This document shows, one piece after another, positions 1 to 5,578 of a stretch of 5,754 nucleotides of DNA; the first letter of the stretch is position 1, and the number at the start of each line of letters is the position of its first letter. This DNA comes from Roseiarcus sp050015575. Lineage in GTDB: Bacteria; Pseudomonadota; Alphaproteobacteria; Rhizobiales; Beijerinckiaceae. Below the pieces are notes generated by a model that saw only the letters and a program-made list of their open reading frames with translations, was not told the DNA's origin and ran no database searches. The position numbers and the translations under genes were made by a program. The DNA is taken from assembly GCA_050015575.1 (NCBI GenBank), contig JBEKBD010000138.1:1-5754 (forward strand). Direction: 5' to 3'.

Positions 1-1
1 G

Positions 2-286
2 CTGGCGGCAGGGCAGGGCGAGGGCTCGCCCAGCGTCGTTTCCGCGCTGACCGGCGAGGGGATCGACGCGCTGCTCCAGGCGATCGAGACGCGACTGGCG
101 CGCGGGCGCTCGCTCATCGACCTCGATCTCGAATCCGCCGACGGCCAGGGCCTGCACTGGCTCTACGAGCACACCGAAGTCATGGCGCGCCGCAACGACG
201 AGGATGGCGGCATCCGCGTGACCGTGCGCGTGCCCGCCGACGCGGTTGATCGCGTCAGGCGCCGCTTCGGCGCCGCGGCGCGCTGA
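2..286 (+). CDS. hflX: GTPase HflX, C-terminal part (5' end outside window)
   Basis: The last 94 residues and the TGA stop of HflX, a TRAFAC-class GTPase that binds the large ribosomal subunit and can split or rescue stalled ribosomes in the cytoplasm. The visible part starts just before the G5-like motif of the GTPase domain (VSALTGEGIDALL, about residues 13-25 of the fragment). The HflX C-terminal domain follows, with the family-like segment GLHWLYEHTEV and a basic strand-rich end (IRVTVRVPADAVDRVRRRF). The nucleotide-binding G1-G4 motifs lie upstream of the window and cannot be checked. The context supports the call, because in many Rhizobiales hflX follows hfq and lies next to mazG, which is found here about 630 bp downstream in the opposite orientation. 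The third codon positions are almost all G or C, as in a native core gene. Confidence 0.9.
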   Translation: MAAGQGEGSPSVVSALTGEGIDALLQAIETRLARGRSLIDLDLESADGQGLHWLYEHTEVMARRNDEDGGIRVTVRVPADAVDRVRRRFGAAAR

Positions 287-325
287 ACCTTTCCATCGAA
301 TCGCCCGACGACGGCCGCGAGGCCG

Positions 326-351
326 GCCCATTTGCTTGGCATGGGTTTGTT
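326..351 (+). terminator. Weak hairpin plus T-rich stretch after hflX
   Basis: CCCAT at 327-331 pairs with ATGGG at 341-345 across a 9-nt loop, with a possible extra G-T wobble. The stem is followed directly by TTTGTT. The hairpin lies 40 bp past the hflX stop, so it could be a weak Rho-independent terminator. The stem is short for such a GC-rich genome and the T-run is broken, so this is tentative. The rest of the 134-bp gap between hflX and the next gene shows nothing else clear. Confidence 0.25.
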
Positions 352-420
352 CGGTCGCCGCCCTCGGCGCCGAGCGTCGCGCCGGAACATCGCGGCGCGA
401 ACCCAATTTCGGAGCACGCG

Positions 421-726
421 ATGAAACTATCCGCCTTGCACACCGCCCAAGCGGCGAGACAGCTCGATTCCTGGGTGGTGCCGGAGACGCATCCCGCCAA
501 TCTGTCGTTGTGCGAGACCTTTGGCGATCACACGTTCTTCCTCGACAGCGAGGGCCTCGTCATCGCCGAGCCGAGCGAGTCGGCGAACGCCGGCGAGTCC
601 GCGGACGCGGTTGAACTCGCGCGCATCGTCAAGCTCGCGGCCTGGGCCGATGACGCGCGCACCGAATTGGCGCCGCAGCCGCGCGAGGACACCGGGTTGC
701 TGATCGTGCTCAGCGAAGCGGCCTGA
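421..726 (+). CDS. Hypothetical acidic protein, 101 aa
   Basis: I do not recognise this protein. The start is ATG, preceded by a good ribosome binding site (GGAG at 411-414, 6 nt spacing). The stop is TGA. The 101-residue product is acidic and has no evident signal peptide or membrane segment. A helical amphipathic start (about 1-18) is followed by a segment that looks like short strands and turns (DHTFFLDSEGLVIAEP, about 36-51). Then come an Ala/Glu/Ser-rich linker (52-62), a second helix (63-80) and a hydrophobic C-terminal strand (GLLIVLSEA, 92-100). No catalytic motif is visible. Codon use is strongly G/C at third positions, like its neighbours, which supports real coding. It is co-directional with hflX, 134 bp downstream, and could be co-transcribed or have its own promoter. 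It ends 19 bp from the stop of a convergent small gene. Confidence 0.72.
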   Translation: MKLSALHTAQAARQLDSWVVPETHPANLSLCETFGDHTFFLDSEGLVIAEPSESANAGESADAVELARIVKLAAWADDARTELAPQPREDTGLLIVLSEAA

Positions 727-745
727 AGCGAGGCCGGGACGCAGC

Positions 746-958
746 TCAGCGCCGCCGCGCTTCGACCATCGCCGCGAGCTTGGCCACCGTGCGCCAATTG
801 CGCATCGTCGAGACGATTCCGAGCCGCGCGTCGAGCCAGGCGGCGGTCAGCTTGCTGCGCGCGAGGCCGTTGGGCAGGCTGAGACAGACGTCGCGCAGCA
901 GCGCGACGAAGTTCGTCGCTACGGCGATTTTCTTTCGCGCTGTTTGGCTTCGCTCCAC
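746..958 (-). CDS. Small hypothetical protein overlapping the mazG 3' end, 70 aa
   Basis: An open frame continues past the mazG stop (919-921) in another frame and ends at TGA (746-748). The only ordinary start codon that includes the whole well-coded segment is GTG at 958-956. It has GGAGG 4 nt upstream, inside the mazG coding region, which gives a 40-nt overlap with mazG and suggests translational coupling. The 70-residue product is basic and looks mostly helical, for example FVALLRDVCLSLPNGLARSK (about 17-36) and LTAAWLDARLGIV (37-49), ending in MVEARRR. Third codon positions downstream of mazG are nearly all G or C and the composition is protein-like, unlike the opposite strand. I do not recognise a family. 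It may be a genuine small gene, or the remnant of a longer one. The only other in-frame ATG that would give a product of any length is at 805-803 (19 residues). Confidence 0.5.
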   Translation of the reverse strand: MERSQTARKKIAVATNFVALLRDVCLSLPNGLARSKLTAAWLDARLGIVSTMRNWRTVAKLAAMVEARRR

Positions 959-1752
959 AGCGCCTCCATCTCGTCGAGCGTCGCCTCCGCCGGCGCGCGC
1001 CCGGCCTCGCCGAGCCGCGATTCGATATGGGCGAAGCGGCGCTCGAACTTGGCGTTGGCGCCGCGCAGCGCGCCCTCGGGGTCGACCTCGAGATGGCGCG
1101 CCAGATTGGCGACGGCGAACAGCAGATCGCCGACCTCCTCGGCGACCTTCGCCTGCTCGCCGGCGTCGAGCTCGGCGTCGATTTCGTCCATTTCCTCGCG
1201 CAGCTTGGCGACGACGGCGCGCGCATCGCTCCAATCGAAGCCGACCTTGCCGGCCTTCTCCTGCAACTTGAGCGCGCGGGTCAGGGCGGGCAGGGCGAGC
1301 GGCGCGCCGGCGAGCGCGCTCGACCGAGGCTCCGCCTCCAGCCCCGCGGCTTCGCGCGCCTCGGCGCGAAGGCGCTTTTCCTCGGCCTTGATGCGCCCCC
1401 ACAGCGCTTTGACGTCGTCGCTCGTGAGATCGCCCGCGTTGGCGAAGACGTGGGGGTGGCGCCGGATCAGCTTGGCGGTGATCGCTTCGACCACGCCGCC
1501 GAAGTCGAAGCGCCCGGCTTCTTCCGCCATGCGCGCATGGAAGACCACCTGCAGCAGCAGGTCGCCGAGTTCGTCGCGCAGGTCGGCGAAGTCGCCGCGC
1601 TCGATCGCGTCGGCGACCTCGTAGGCTTCTTCGAGCGTGAAGGGGACGATGGTGGCGAAGGTCTGCTCGAGGTCCCAGGGGCAGCCGGTCCCCGGCGTGC
1701 GCAACGCCGCCATGATTTCGATCAGGCGGCGGATGTCGCGCGAAGGTTGCAT
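919..1752 (-). CDS. mazG: Nucleoside triphosphate pyrophosphohydrolase MazG
   Basis: A 277-residue all-alpha NTP pyrophosphohydrolase that converts (d)NTPs to NMPs and pyrophosphate in the cytoplasm. It acts in nucleotide-pool cleaning and, in E. coli, in lowering ppGpp. It has the duplicated MazG architecture. The N-terminal domain covers about 5-125, with GCPWDLEQTF at 23-32, metal-binding EEAYE at 41-45, ELGD at 61-64 and RRHPHVF at 97-103. The C-terminal domain covers about 155-270, with KVGFDW at 169-174, EEMDE at 186-190 and EVGD at 206-209. Both acidic metal-binding sets (EExxE and ExxD) are intact. The length is close to the usual 260-280 residues. I chose ATG at 1752-1750 because the family homology begins at once (PSRDIRRLIEIMAALR). 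An upstream in-frame TTG at 1794-1792 would lie inside the terminator hairpin loop of the preceding gene. Upstream of the ATG is GGGAA within a 10-bp palindrome (GGGAATTCCC, 1756-1765), the likely but weak ribosome binding site. Confidence 0.97.
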   Translation of the reverse strand: MQPSRDIRRLIEIMAALRTPGTGCPWDLEQTFATIVPFTLEEAYEVADAIERGDFADLRDELGDLLLQVVFHARMAEEAGRFDFGGVVEAITAKLIRRHPHVFANAGDLTSDDVKALWGRIKAEEKRLRAEAREAAGLEAEPRSSALAGAPLALPALTRALKLQEKAGKVGFDWSDARAVVAKLREEMDEIDAELDAGEQAKVAEEVGDLLFAVANLARHLEVDPEGALRGANAKFERRFAHIESRLGEAGRAPAEATLDEMEALWSEAKQRERKSP

Positions 1753-1770
1753 CGAGGGAATTCCCGCCGC

Positions 1771-1806
1771 AAAAGACGACCCCTTCCCCCGCAACAGGAG
1801 AAGGGG
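1771..1806 (-). terminator. Rho-independent terminator of the cold-shock-domain gene
   Basis: On the - strand a hairpin is formed by CCCCTTC (1806-1800) and GAAGGGG (1786-1780). After one mismatch two further G-C pairs close a loop of about 7 nt. It is followed by TCGTC and then TTTT (1774-1771). It starts 43 bp after the stop codon of the double cold-shock gene and ends before the mazG start, so it would separate the two genes. The T-run is short and set back 5 nt from the stem, so termination may be partial. Confidence 0.6.
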
Positions 1807-1848
1807 CCGCGGTTCATTTCGGCTGACGCGCGGCTTCGAGAGCGCGGG

Positions 1849-2514
1849 TCAGAGCGAGATCGAAATGGCCTCGCGGCCCTTCGGCGTGTCGACGACGCGC
1901 ATGGTGATGTGCTGGCCCTCGGCCAGATGCGTGACGCCGGCGGGTCCGAGGACGGAGATATGGAGGAACACGTCCTTGCCGCCGTCGTCGCTGGCGACGA
2001 AACCGAAGCCCTTGGCGTCGTCGAACCATTTGACCGTGCCGCCGACCTCGACCGCGGTCGAGGGATCGGGGGCGACGCGGCGCGGACGCGGCGCATCGCC
2101 GAACGCGCGCGGCGGGCGTTCGACGATTCCACTGGCGTCGACCTCGATGACGCGCGTCACTTGCGCTCCCTTGGCGCCGGCGCCGACGGTCACCTTGAGC
2201 TTGGCGCCGGCGGGCACGTTGTCGTGTCCCGCGGCGTGCAAGGCGTTGGCGTGCAGAAAGGCGTCGCCCTGGCCGTTCGCCAGTTCGACGAAGCCGTAGC
2301 CCTTGTCCGCCTTGAACCATTTCACCACGGCGTCGACCGTCGGCCCGGCGACCGCCGCGAGCGGCGCGCCGCCGCCGAGCGAGGAGCCGCCAAAACCGTC
2401 GTCGGGGGCGCCGCCGAAGCCGCGCGAGGCGCGCGGTTTCGGCTCGTAGGGCATCGGCCCGTCGTCGTCGAAGCCGCGCTTGCGAGGCTCTCGAAAATCC
2501 TTACCTTTGCTCAT
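1849..2514 (-). CDS. Double cold-shock-domain protein (CspA family), 221 aa
   Basis: A nucleic-acid-binding protein with two cold-shock (OB-fold) domains, expected to bind single-stranded RNA or DNA and act as an RNA chaperone or antiterminator. The N-terminal extension (1-60) is charged at first (KGKDFREPRKRGFDDD), then Gly/Ala/Pro-rich and probably disordered. Domain 1 (about 61-125) carries VKWFKADKGYGFVEL (RNP1, 64-78) and DAFLH (RNP2, 84-88). An Arg/Pro-rich linker covers about 130-155. Domain 2 (about 156-221) carries VKWFDDAKGFGFV (161-173) and VFLH (182-185). The aromatic RNA-stacking residues are present in both domains: W66, F67, Y73, F75, F86 and H88, and W163, F164, F170, F172, F183 and H185. 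Two-domain forms of about 200 residues are typical of alphaproteobacteria, such as Caulobacter CspC and CspD. The start is ATG at 2514-2512. The nearest good Shine-Dalgarno (GGAG) lies 12 nt upstream, unusually far, in a structured leader. Whether expression responds to cold or to stationary phase cannot be told from the sequence. Confidence 0.95.
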   Translation of the reverse strand: MSKGKDFREPRKRGFDDDGPMPYEPKPRASRGFGGAPDDGFGGSSLGGGAPLAAVAGPTVDAVVKWFKADKGYGFVELANGQGDAFLHANALHAAGHDNVPAGAKLKVTVGAGAKGAQVTRVIEVDASGIVERPPRAFGDAPRPRRVAPDPSTAVEVGGTVKWFDDAKGFGFVASDDGGKDVFLHISVLGPAGVTHLAEGQHITMRVVDTPKGREAISISL

Positions 2515-2516
2515 CT

Positions 2517-2574
2517 GAAACGTTTACTCCGCCCGATAAATCTCGAGGCCGTTTCCGCCGCGATGGGAAACGGC
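2517..2574 (-). promoter_or_regulatory. Structured leader of the cold-shock gene with two alternative pairings
   Basis: A perfect 9-bp inverted repeat, GCCGTTTCC (2548-2556) and GGAAACGGC (2566-2574) on the + strand, has a 9-nt loop and ends 33 bp upstream of the cold-shock start codon. The same arms occur in the - strand transcript. A second CGTTTC in the transcript (2522-2517), within the 8-bp palindrome AAACGTTT and only 2 nt before the ATG, repeats the core of the 5' arm. The GAAACG of the 3' arm can therefore pair either with the upstream arm, leaving the ribosome site free, or with the copy beside the start codon, looping out the GGAG. Repeat and positions are seen directly; the switching function is inferred. 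Confidence 0.4.
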
Positions 2575-2856
2575 GCCGCCGCATCGCCGACCGCCGGCGA
2601 AACTTCGCTGCGGCGCGCAGCCCGCGCCGAAGGTTTTGAGAATACAAGACGGGCGTCCGCCCCTTCGCGCGCCGACTGTCCGCTCAAAGGCCGCGTCCCT
2701 CGCCGAGAAAGAGGGAACAGCGCGCCCAAGCGGCGTCGCAAGCAGGCGCGACCGCCCGCTCCCGAAGGCGGGTCGGGGGAAAAACGAGATCATTCGACCG
2801 CATCGCCCAAGCCTGCTCGGCCGCATCGCCCTGCGTTCACGAAACCGCGCACATCG

Positions 2857-2885
2857 ATTTTAACGCACTTGGCGTGTTTTCGCCA
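2857..2885 (-). promoter_or_regulatory. Candidate sigma-70-type promoter for the cold-shock gene
   Basis: On the - strand TAAAAT (2862-2857) matches the -10 consensus at five of six positions and sits in the most A/T-rich part of the gap. The best -35 at 17-18 bp spacing (TGGCGA or GGCGAA) is poor. If used, it would give a leader of about 335 nt before the cold-shock start codon. Long leaders are known for cold-shock genes, but this assignment is weak. Confidence 0.2.
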
Positions 2886-3021
2886 GACCATTCCCGAGGT
2901 TTGACGAGGATTTGTGAGCGCAGCCGGCGACGCGGGCTCGGTCGAAGCGCGCGACGCGCCCGGGGCGAGGCGCTCGCGAGGCAGGACGACGAGCGCCGCG
3001 CCGTCCGCATCGGAAAATCCG

Positions 3022-3309
3022 TCAGCGCGCGCTCGGTTGCGCCGCGCAGGGCGAAATGACGATCGTCTGGCCCTTGGTCGACCCGGTCGTCGCGTAATCG
3101 ATCGTGTTGAAGACGGGCGAGGCGCGGCTCTCGGCCTTGATCTCCCCGGCGCCGGGATCGAACAGCGCGACGAGGGAGAGCGGAGCGCCCGCCGCGTAGC
3201 GCTCGGCGACCTGGCCGATCAGCACGCAGACGATCGCGACCGCGAGGCCGGCGACCGCCGGGAACTCCAGACGCTTGATCCAGCCCCATCGGTCGAAGCC
3301 GTCATCCAT
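3022..3309 (-). CDS. Small single-pass membrane protein, 95 aa, unknown function
   Basis: I do not recognise a family. The start is ATG at 3309-3307, with GAGG about 7 nt upstream in the transcript; the stop is TGA. The 95-residue product has a short polar N-terminus with K12 and R13. One hydrophobic helix follows, about 15-33 (EFPAVAGLAVAIVCVLIG). The rest is a soluble tail of about 60 residues with the segments LSLVALFDPGAGEIKAESR (45-62) and TKGQTIVISPC (78-88). The positive charges before the helix suggest the N-terminus is inside and the tail is periplasmic. The helix lacks a clear signal-peptidase site, so an anchored protein is more likely than a secreted one. Third positions are nearly all G or C. 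It lies 99 bp downstream of parE on the same strand and 507 bp from the next gene, so it is either the last gene of a parE transcript or monocistronic. Confidence 0.8.
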   Translation of the reverse strand: MDDGFDRWGWIKRLEFPAVAGLAVAIVCVLIGQVAERYAAGAPLSLVALFDPGAGEIKAESRASPVFNTIDYATTGSTKGQTIVISPCAAQPSAR

Positions 3310-3340
3310 CGCCAGCCCTCGGTTCGGGGCGTCGATCCGA

Positions 3341-3366
3341 GCCGCGGAGGCTCCGGCGCCCGCGGC
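3341..3366 (-). terminator. GC-rich dyad between parE and the membrane protein gene
   Basis: GCCGCGG (3341-3347) and CCGCGGC (3360-3366) form a perfect 7-bp inverted repeat with a 12-nt loop, centred about 55 bp past the parE stop. No T-run follows on either strand. A smaller AGGGT/ACCCT hairpin lies closer to parE, at about 3381-3396. The dyad may slow or end transcription, or be an operator, but as a terminator it is incomplete. Confidence 0.25.
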
Positions 3367-3408
3367 CAGTGTATCGTCGTTAGGGTAAACGAACCCTTGC
3401 CGGGGCGC

Positions 3409-5460
3409 TCAAATGTCGACGAGTTCGCGCGCTTGCGGGGCGCGTTCCTGGATAAAGGCGAAGCGCGCTTCCGGCTTGGTCCCCATCAGGCGTTCGACCG
3501 CGTCGGCGGTTCCCGCGCTGTCGGCCGCGACCAGCGCGACGCGCAGCAGCGTGCGCTTGGCGGGGTCCATGGTGGTGTCGCGCAGATCGCGCATCGACAT
3601 TTCGCCTAAGCCCTTGAAACGGCTGACGTCGATCGCGCCGCGGCCGGAAAAGCCGGATTTCAGCAGTTGCTCCTTGTGGGCGTCGTCGCGCGCGTAGAGC
3701 GTCTTGCCGGCCTGGGTCAGCCGATAGAGCGGCGGCGCGGCGAGATAGAGATGGCCTTCTTGGATCAGCTTGGGGGTCTGGCGATAGAAGAACGTGATCA
3801 GCAGCGAGGCGATATGCGCGCCGTCGACGTCGGCGTCGGTCATGATGATGATCTTGTCGTAGCGCAGATCGGCGGAGCGGTATTGCGGCTCGGCCCCCGC
3901 GCCCAGCGCCTGCATCAGATCGGCGAGCTGCTGGTTCTGCGCCAGCTTGTCGCGGGTGGCCGAGGCGACGTTGAGGATCTTGCCGCGCAGCGGCAGGATC
4001 GCCTGGCTCGCGCGGTCGCGCGCCTGTTTGGCCGACCCGCCTGCGGAATCGCCCTCGACGATAAAGAGTTCAGAGCCTTGCGCGGATGTGTTGGTGCAAT
4101 CCGCGAGCTTGCCCGGCAGCCGGGTCTTGCGCGCGGCGCTGCGGCGCGCGACGTCCTTCTCCATGCGTCGGCGCAGGCGGTCCTCGGCGCGCTCGAGCGA
4201 GAAGTCCAGCAATTTGGCGGCTTGGCTCGGCGCCGCGGCCAGCCAATGGTCGAAGGCGTCGCGAACCGCCGTCTCGACCAGCCGCGAGGCTTCCGCGGTC
4301 TGCAGCCGCCCCTTGTTCTGGCCTTGGAACTCCGGCTCGCGGATGAAGATCGATATCAGCGCGGCGCAACCCGCCATCACGTCGTCGGTCGTCAACGCGC
4401 TGGCGCGCTTGGCCTGGCCGATGCGTTCGGCGTGGTCTTTCAGGCCGCGCAGCAGGGCGACGCGCAGGCCCGCTTCGTGGGTGCCGCCGTCGGTGGTGGG
4501 AATGGTGTTGCAATAGGAATGGACGAAGCCGTCCTCGACCGCGGTCCAGGCGAGCGCCCATTCCACCGAACCGTGCCGGCCGTCCTTCTCCACCTTGCCG
4601 GCGAAGACCTGGTCGACCACCAGCTCCTGACCCTCGATGTCGGCGGCGAGATAATCCTTCAGGCCGCCGGGGAAATGAAACGCCGCCACCGCGGGAACCT
4701 TGCCTTGCGGGTCGACGAAGCGGGGCGCGCAGCGCCAGCGGATTTCGACGCCGCCGAACAGATAGGCCTTCGAGCGCGTCATCTTGAACAGGCGCTCGGG
4801 ATCGAATTTCGCCGCCTTGCCGAAAATCTGCTCGTCGGGAAGAAAGCGCACCTTGGTGCCGCGCCGATTGGGCGCCTTGCCGACGATTTCAAGCCCGGTG
4901 ACGGGAAGGCCGCGCTCGAACGCCTGCCGGTAGAGCGTCTCGTCGCGCACCACCTCGACTTCGGTGCGCTGGGAGAGGGCGTTGACCACGGAAACGCCGA
5001 CGCCGTGCAGGCCGCCCGAGGTCTCGTAGGCGCCGCTGTCGAATTTGCCGCCGGCGTGCAGCTTGGTCATGATGATTTCGAGCGCCGACTTGCGCGGGAA
5101 TTTCGGATGAGGGTCGACCGGCATGCCGCGGCCGTTGTCGGCGACCGAAAGCCAGCCGCCCTCTTCGAGGAAGACTTCGATGACGGTGGCGTGGCCCGCC
5201 ACCGCCTCGTCCATCGCGTTGTCGATCACTTCGGCGAACAGGTGGTGCAGGCCGTTGGCGTCGGCGCCGCCGATATACATGCCAGGACGGCGGCGCACCG
5301 GCTCGAGCCCCTCGAGCACCTCGATCGAGGCGGCGTTGTATTCGCCTTGGCCCGGCCTCCCGGCGCGCGCCGTCGGCGAGCGCCCGGCCGGCGCGCGGCC
5401 TCTCGGCGGAACGGACTTGCGTCGCAGCGCGCCCGCGCCGCCAAAGAGATCGTCGGTCAT
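3409..5460 (-). CDS. parE: DNA topoisomerase IV subunit B (ParE)
   Basis: The 683-residue ATPase subunit of topoisomerase IV. With ParC it passes one duplex through another using ATP, which unlinks daughter chromosomes. The GHKL ATPase domain covers about 40-260, with E77, D80 and N81 in AEVIDNAMDEA, DNGRGMP at 108-114 and the ATP lid GGLHGVGVSVVNAL at 149-162. The transducer domain covers about 270-440, with the switch-lysine loop at 381-383. The TOPRIM domain starts at about 463, with EGDSAGG at 469-475 (E469), PLRGKILNV at 490-498 and DADVDG at 542-547. FKGLGEM is at 615-621. The length, about 120 residues short of GyrB, and the lack of a GyrB-type insert favour ParE. The loop reads QNK, where the family usually has QTK; K383 is kept. 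The ATG start at 5460 adds a 40-residue Arg/Pro/Gly-rich tail before YNAASIEVLEGLEPVRRRPGMYIG, similar to other alphaproteobacterial ParE. The ribosome binding site is weak (GACGAG). Confidence 0.98.
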   Translation of the reverse strand: MTDDLFGGAGALRRKSVPPRGRAPAGRSPTARAGRPGQGEYNAASIEVLEGLEPVRRRPGMYIGGADANGLHHLFAEVIDNAMDEAVAGHATVIEVFLEEGGWLSVADNGRGMPVDPHPKFPRKSALEIIMTKLHAGGKFDSGAYETSGGLHGVGVSVVNALSQRTEVEVVRDETLYRQAFERGLPVTGLEIVGKAPNRRGTKVRFLPDEQIFGKAAKFDPERLFKMTRSKAYLFGGVEIRWRCAPRFVDPQGKVPAVAAFHFPGGLKDYLAADIEGQELVVDQVFAGKVEKDGRHGSVEWALAWTAVEDGFVHSYCNTIPTTDGGTHEAGLRVALLRGLKDHAERIGQAKRASALTTDDVMAGCAALISIFIREPEFQGQNKGRLQTAEASRLVETAVRDAFDHWLAAAPSQAAKLLDFSLERAEDRLRRRMEKDVARRSAARKTRLPGKLADCTNTSAQGSELFIVEGDSAGGSAKQARDRASQAILPLRGKILNVASATRDKLAQNQQLADLMQALGAGAEPQYRSADLRYDKIIIMTDADVDGAHIASLLITFFYRQTPKLIQEGHLYLAAPPLYRLTQAGKTLYARDDAHKEQLLKSGFSGRGAIDVSRFKGLGEMSMRDLRDTTMDPAKRTLLRVALVAADSAGTADAVERLMGTKPEARFAFIQERAPQARELVDI

Positions 5461-5481
5461 CTCGTCATGGGGTTTTGATTC

Positions 5482-5520
5482 GCTAGCGCCGAGCCTAGCA
5501 CATCGCCGGCGAGAACGAAA
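5482..5520 (-). promoter_or_regulatory. Possible parE promoter with extended -10
   Basis: In the 118-bp gap upstream of parE, the - strand reads TGCTAGGCT (5500-5492), an extended -10-like element. A poor -35 (TTTCGT) lies about 17 bp further upstream. The element overlaps an inverted repeat, GCTAG (5482-5486) and CTAGC (5495-5499), with two CTAG tetramers, which are generally rare in bacterial DNA. The match is weak, and the site is offered mainly because parE needs either its own promoter or readthrough from the gene upstream. Confidence 0.2.
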
Positions 5521-5578
5521 GGAGAACGACAGGATCGCGCGCGCCGTCTCGGCGACGCCTTGTCGCGCGCCGTCGCGT

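Larger units (their letters stand above)
2515..3021. other. 507-bp non-coding stretch between cold-shock gene and membrane protein gene
   Basis: No convincing gene was found. Open frames here are arginine-rich, lack ribosome binding sites and look like chance frames. Besides the structured leader next to the cold-shock gene, three copies of the 10-mer CCGCATCGCC are present at 2579-2588, 2798-2807 and 2821-2830. The last two extend to 11 bases and lie 23 bp apart. There are small hairpins: CCCGC/GCGGG at 2755-2759 and 2768-2772, CCCTC/GAGGG near 2698-2716, and TGGCG/CGCCA near 2870-2885. The stretch 2845-2915 is richer in A/T than its surroundings and may hold a promoter. The length would fit a long 5' leader of the cold-shock gene or an unseen small RNA. 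Confidence 0.6.

Noticed and set aside
1753..1794. An extended MazG start at TTG 1794-1792
   Set aside because: The extra 14 residues have no family similarity, and the TTG lies in the loop of the terminator hairpin. ATG at 1752 fits the family N-terminus.
2755..2790. Hairpin CCCGC/GCGGG followed by GGGGGAAAAA as a terminator
   Set aside because: On the + strand no T-run follows the stem, and on the - strand the T-run precedes it, so it does not fit a Rho-independent terminator in either direction.
2524..2826. A 100-codon - strand frame upstream of the cold-shock gene
   Set aside because: The composition is rich in Arg, Gly and Ser, there is no clear ribosome binding site, and it runs through the leader inverted repeat. 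It is probably chance.
1027..2904. A 625-codon open frame on the + strand opposite mazG and the cold-shock gene
   Set aside because: It is antisense to two clearly identified genes. It is open because stop codons are rare in GC-rich DNA, has no domain signature, and runs through the terminator and the intergenic gap.
2837..3289. A 150-codon - strand frame overlapping the small membrane protein
   Set aside because: The product is an arginine-rich low-complexity shadow. The 95-residue frame has a better start, a ribosome binding site, a membrane helix and biased third positions.
3667..5478. A 603-codon open frame on the + strand opposite parE
   Set aside because: It is a mirror of the parE codon bias, with no recognisable domains and no ribosome binding site. 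parE on the other strand carries all family motifs.
5538..5578. Repeated CGCGCGCCGTC motif upstream of parE
   Set aside because: It is two copies of a very GC-rich low-complexity string without symmetry or regular spacing, expected by composition.
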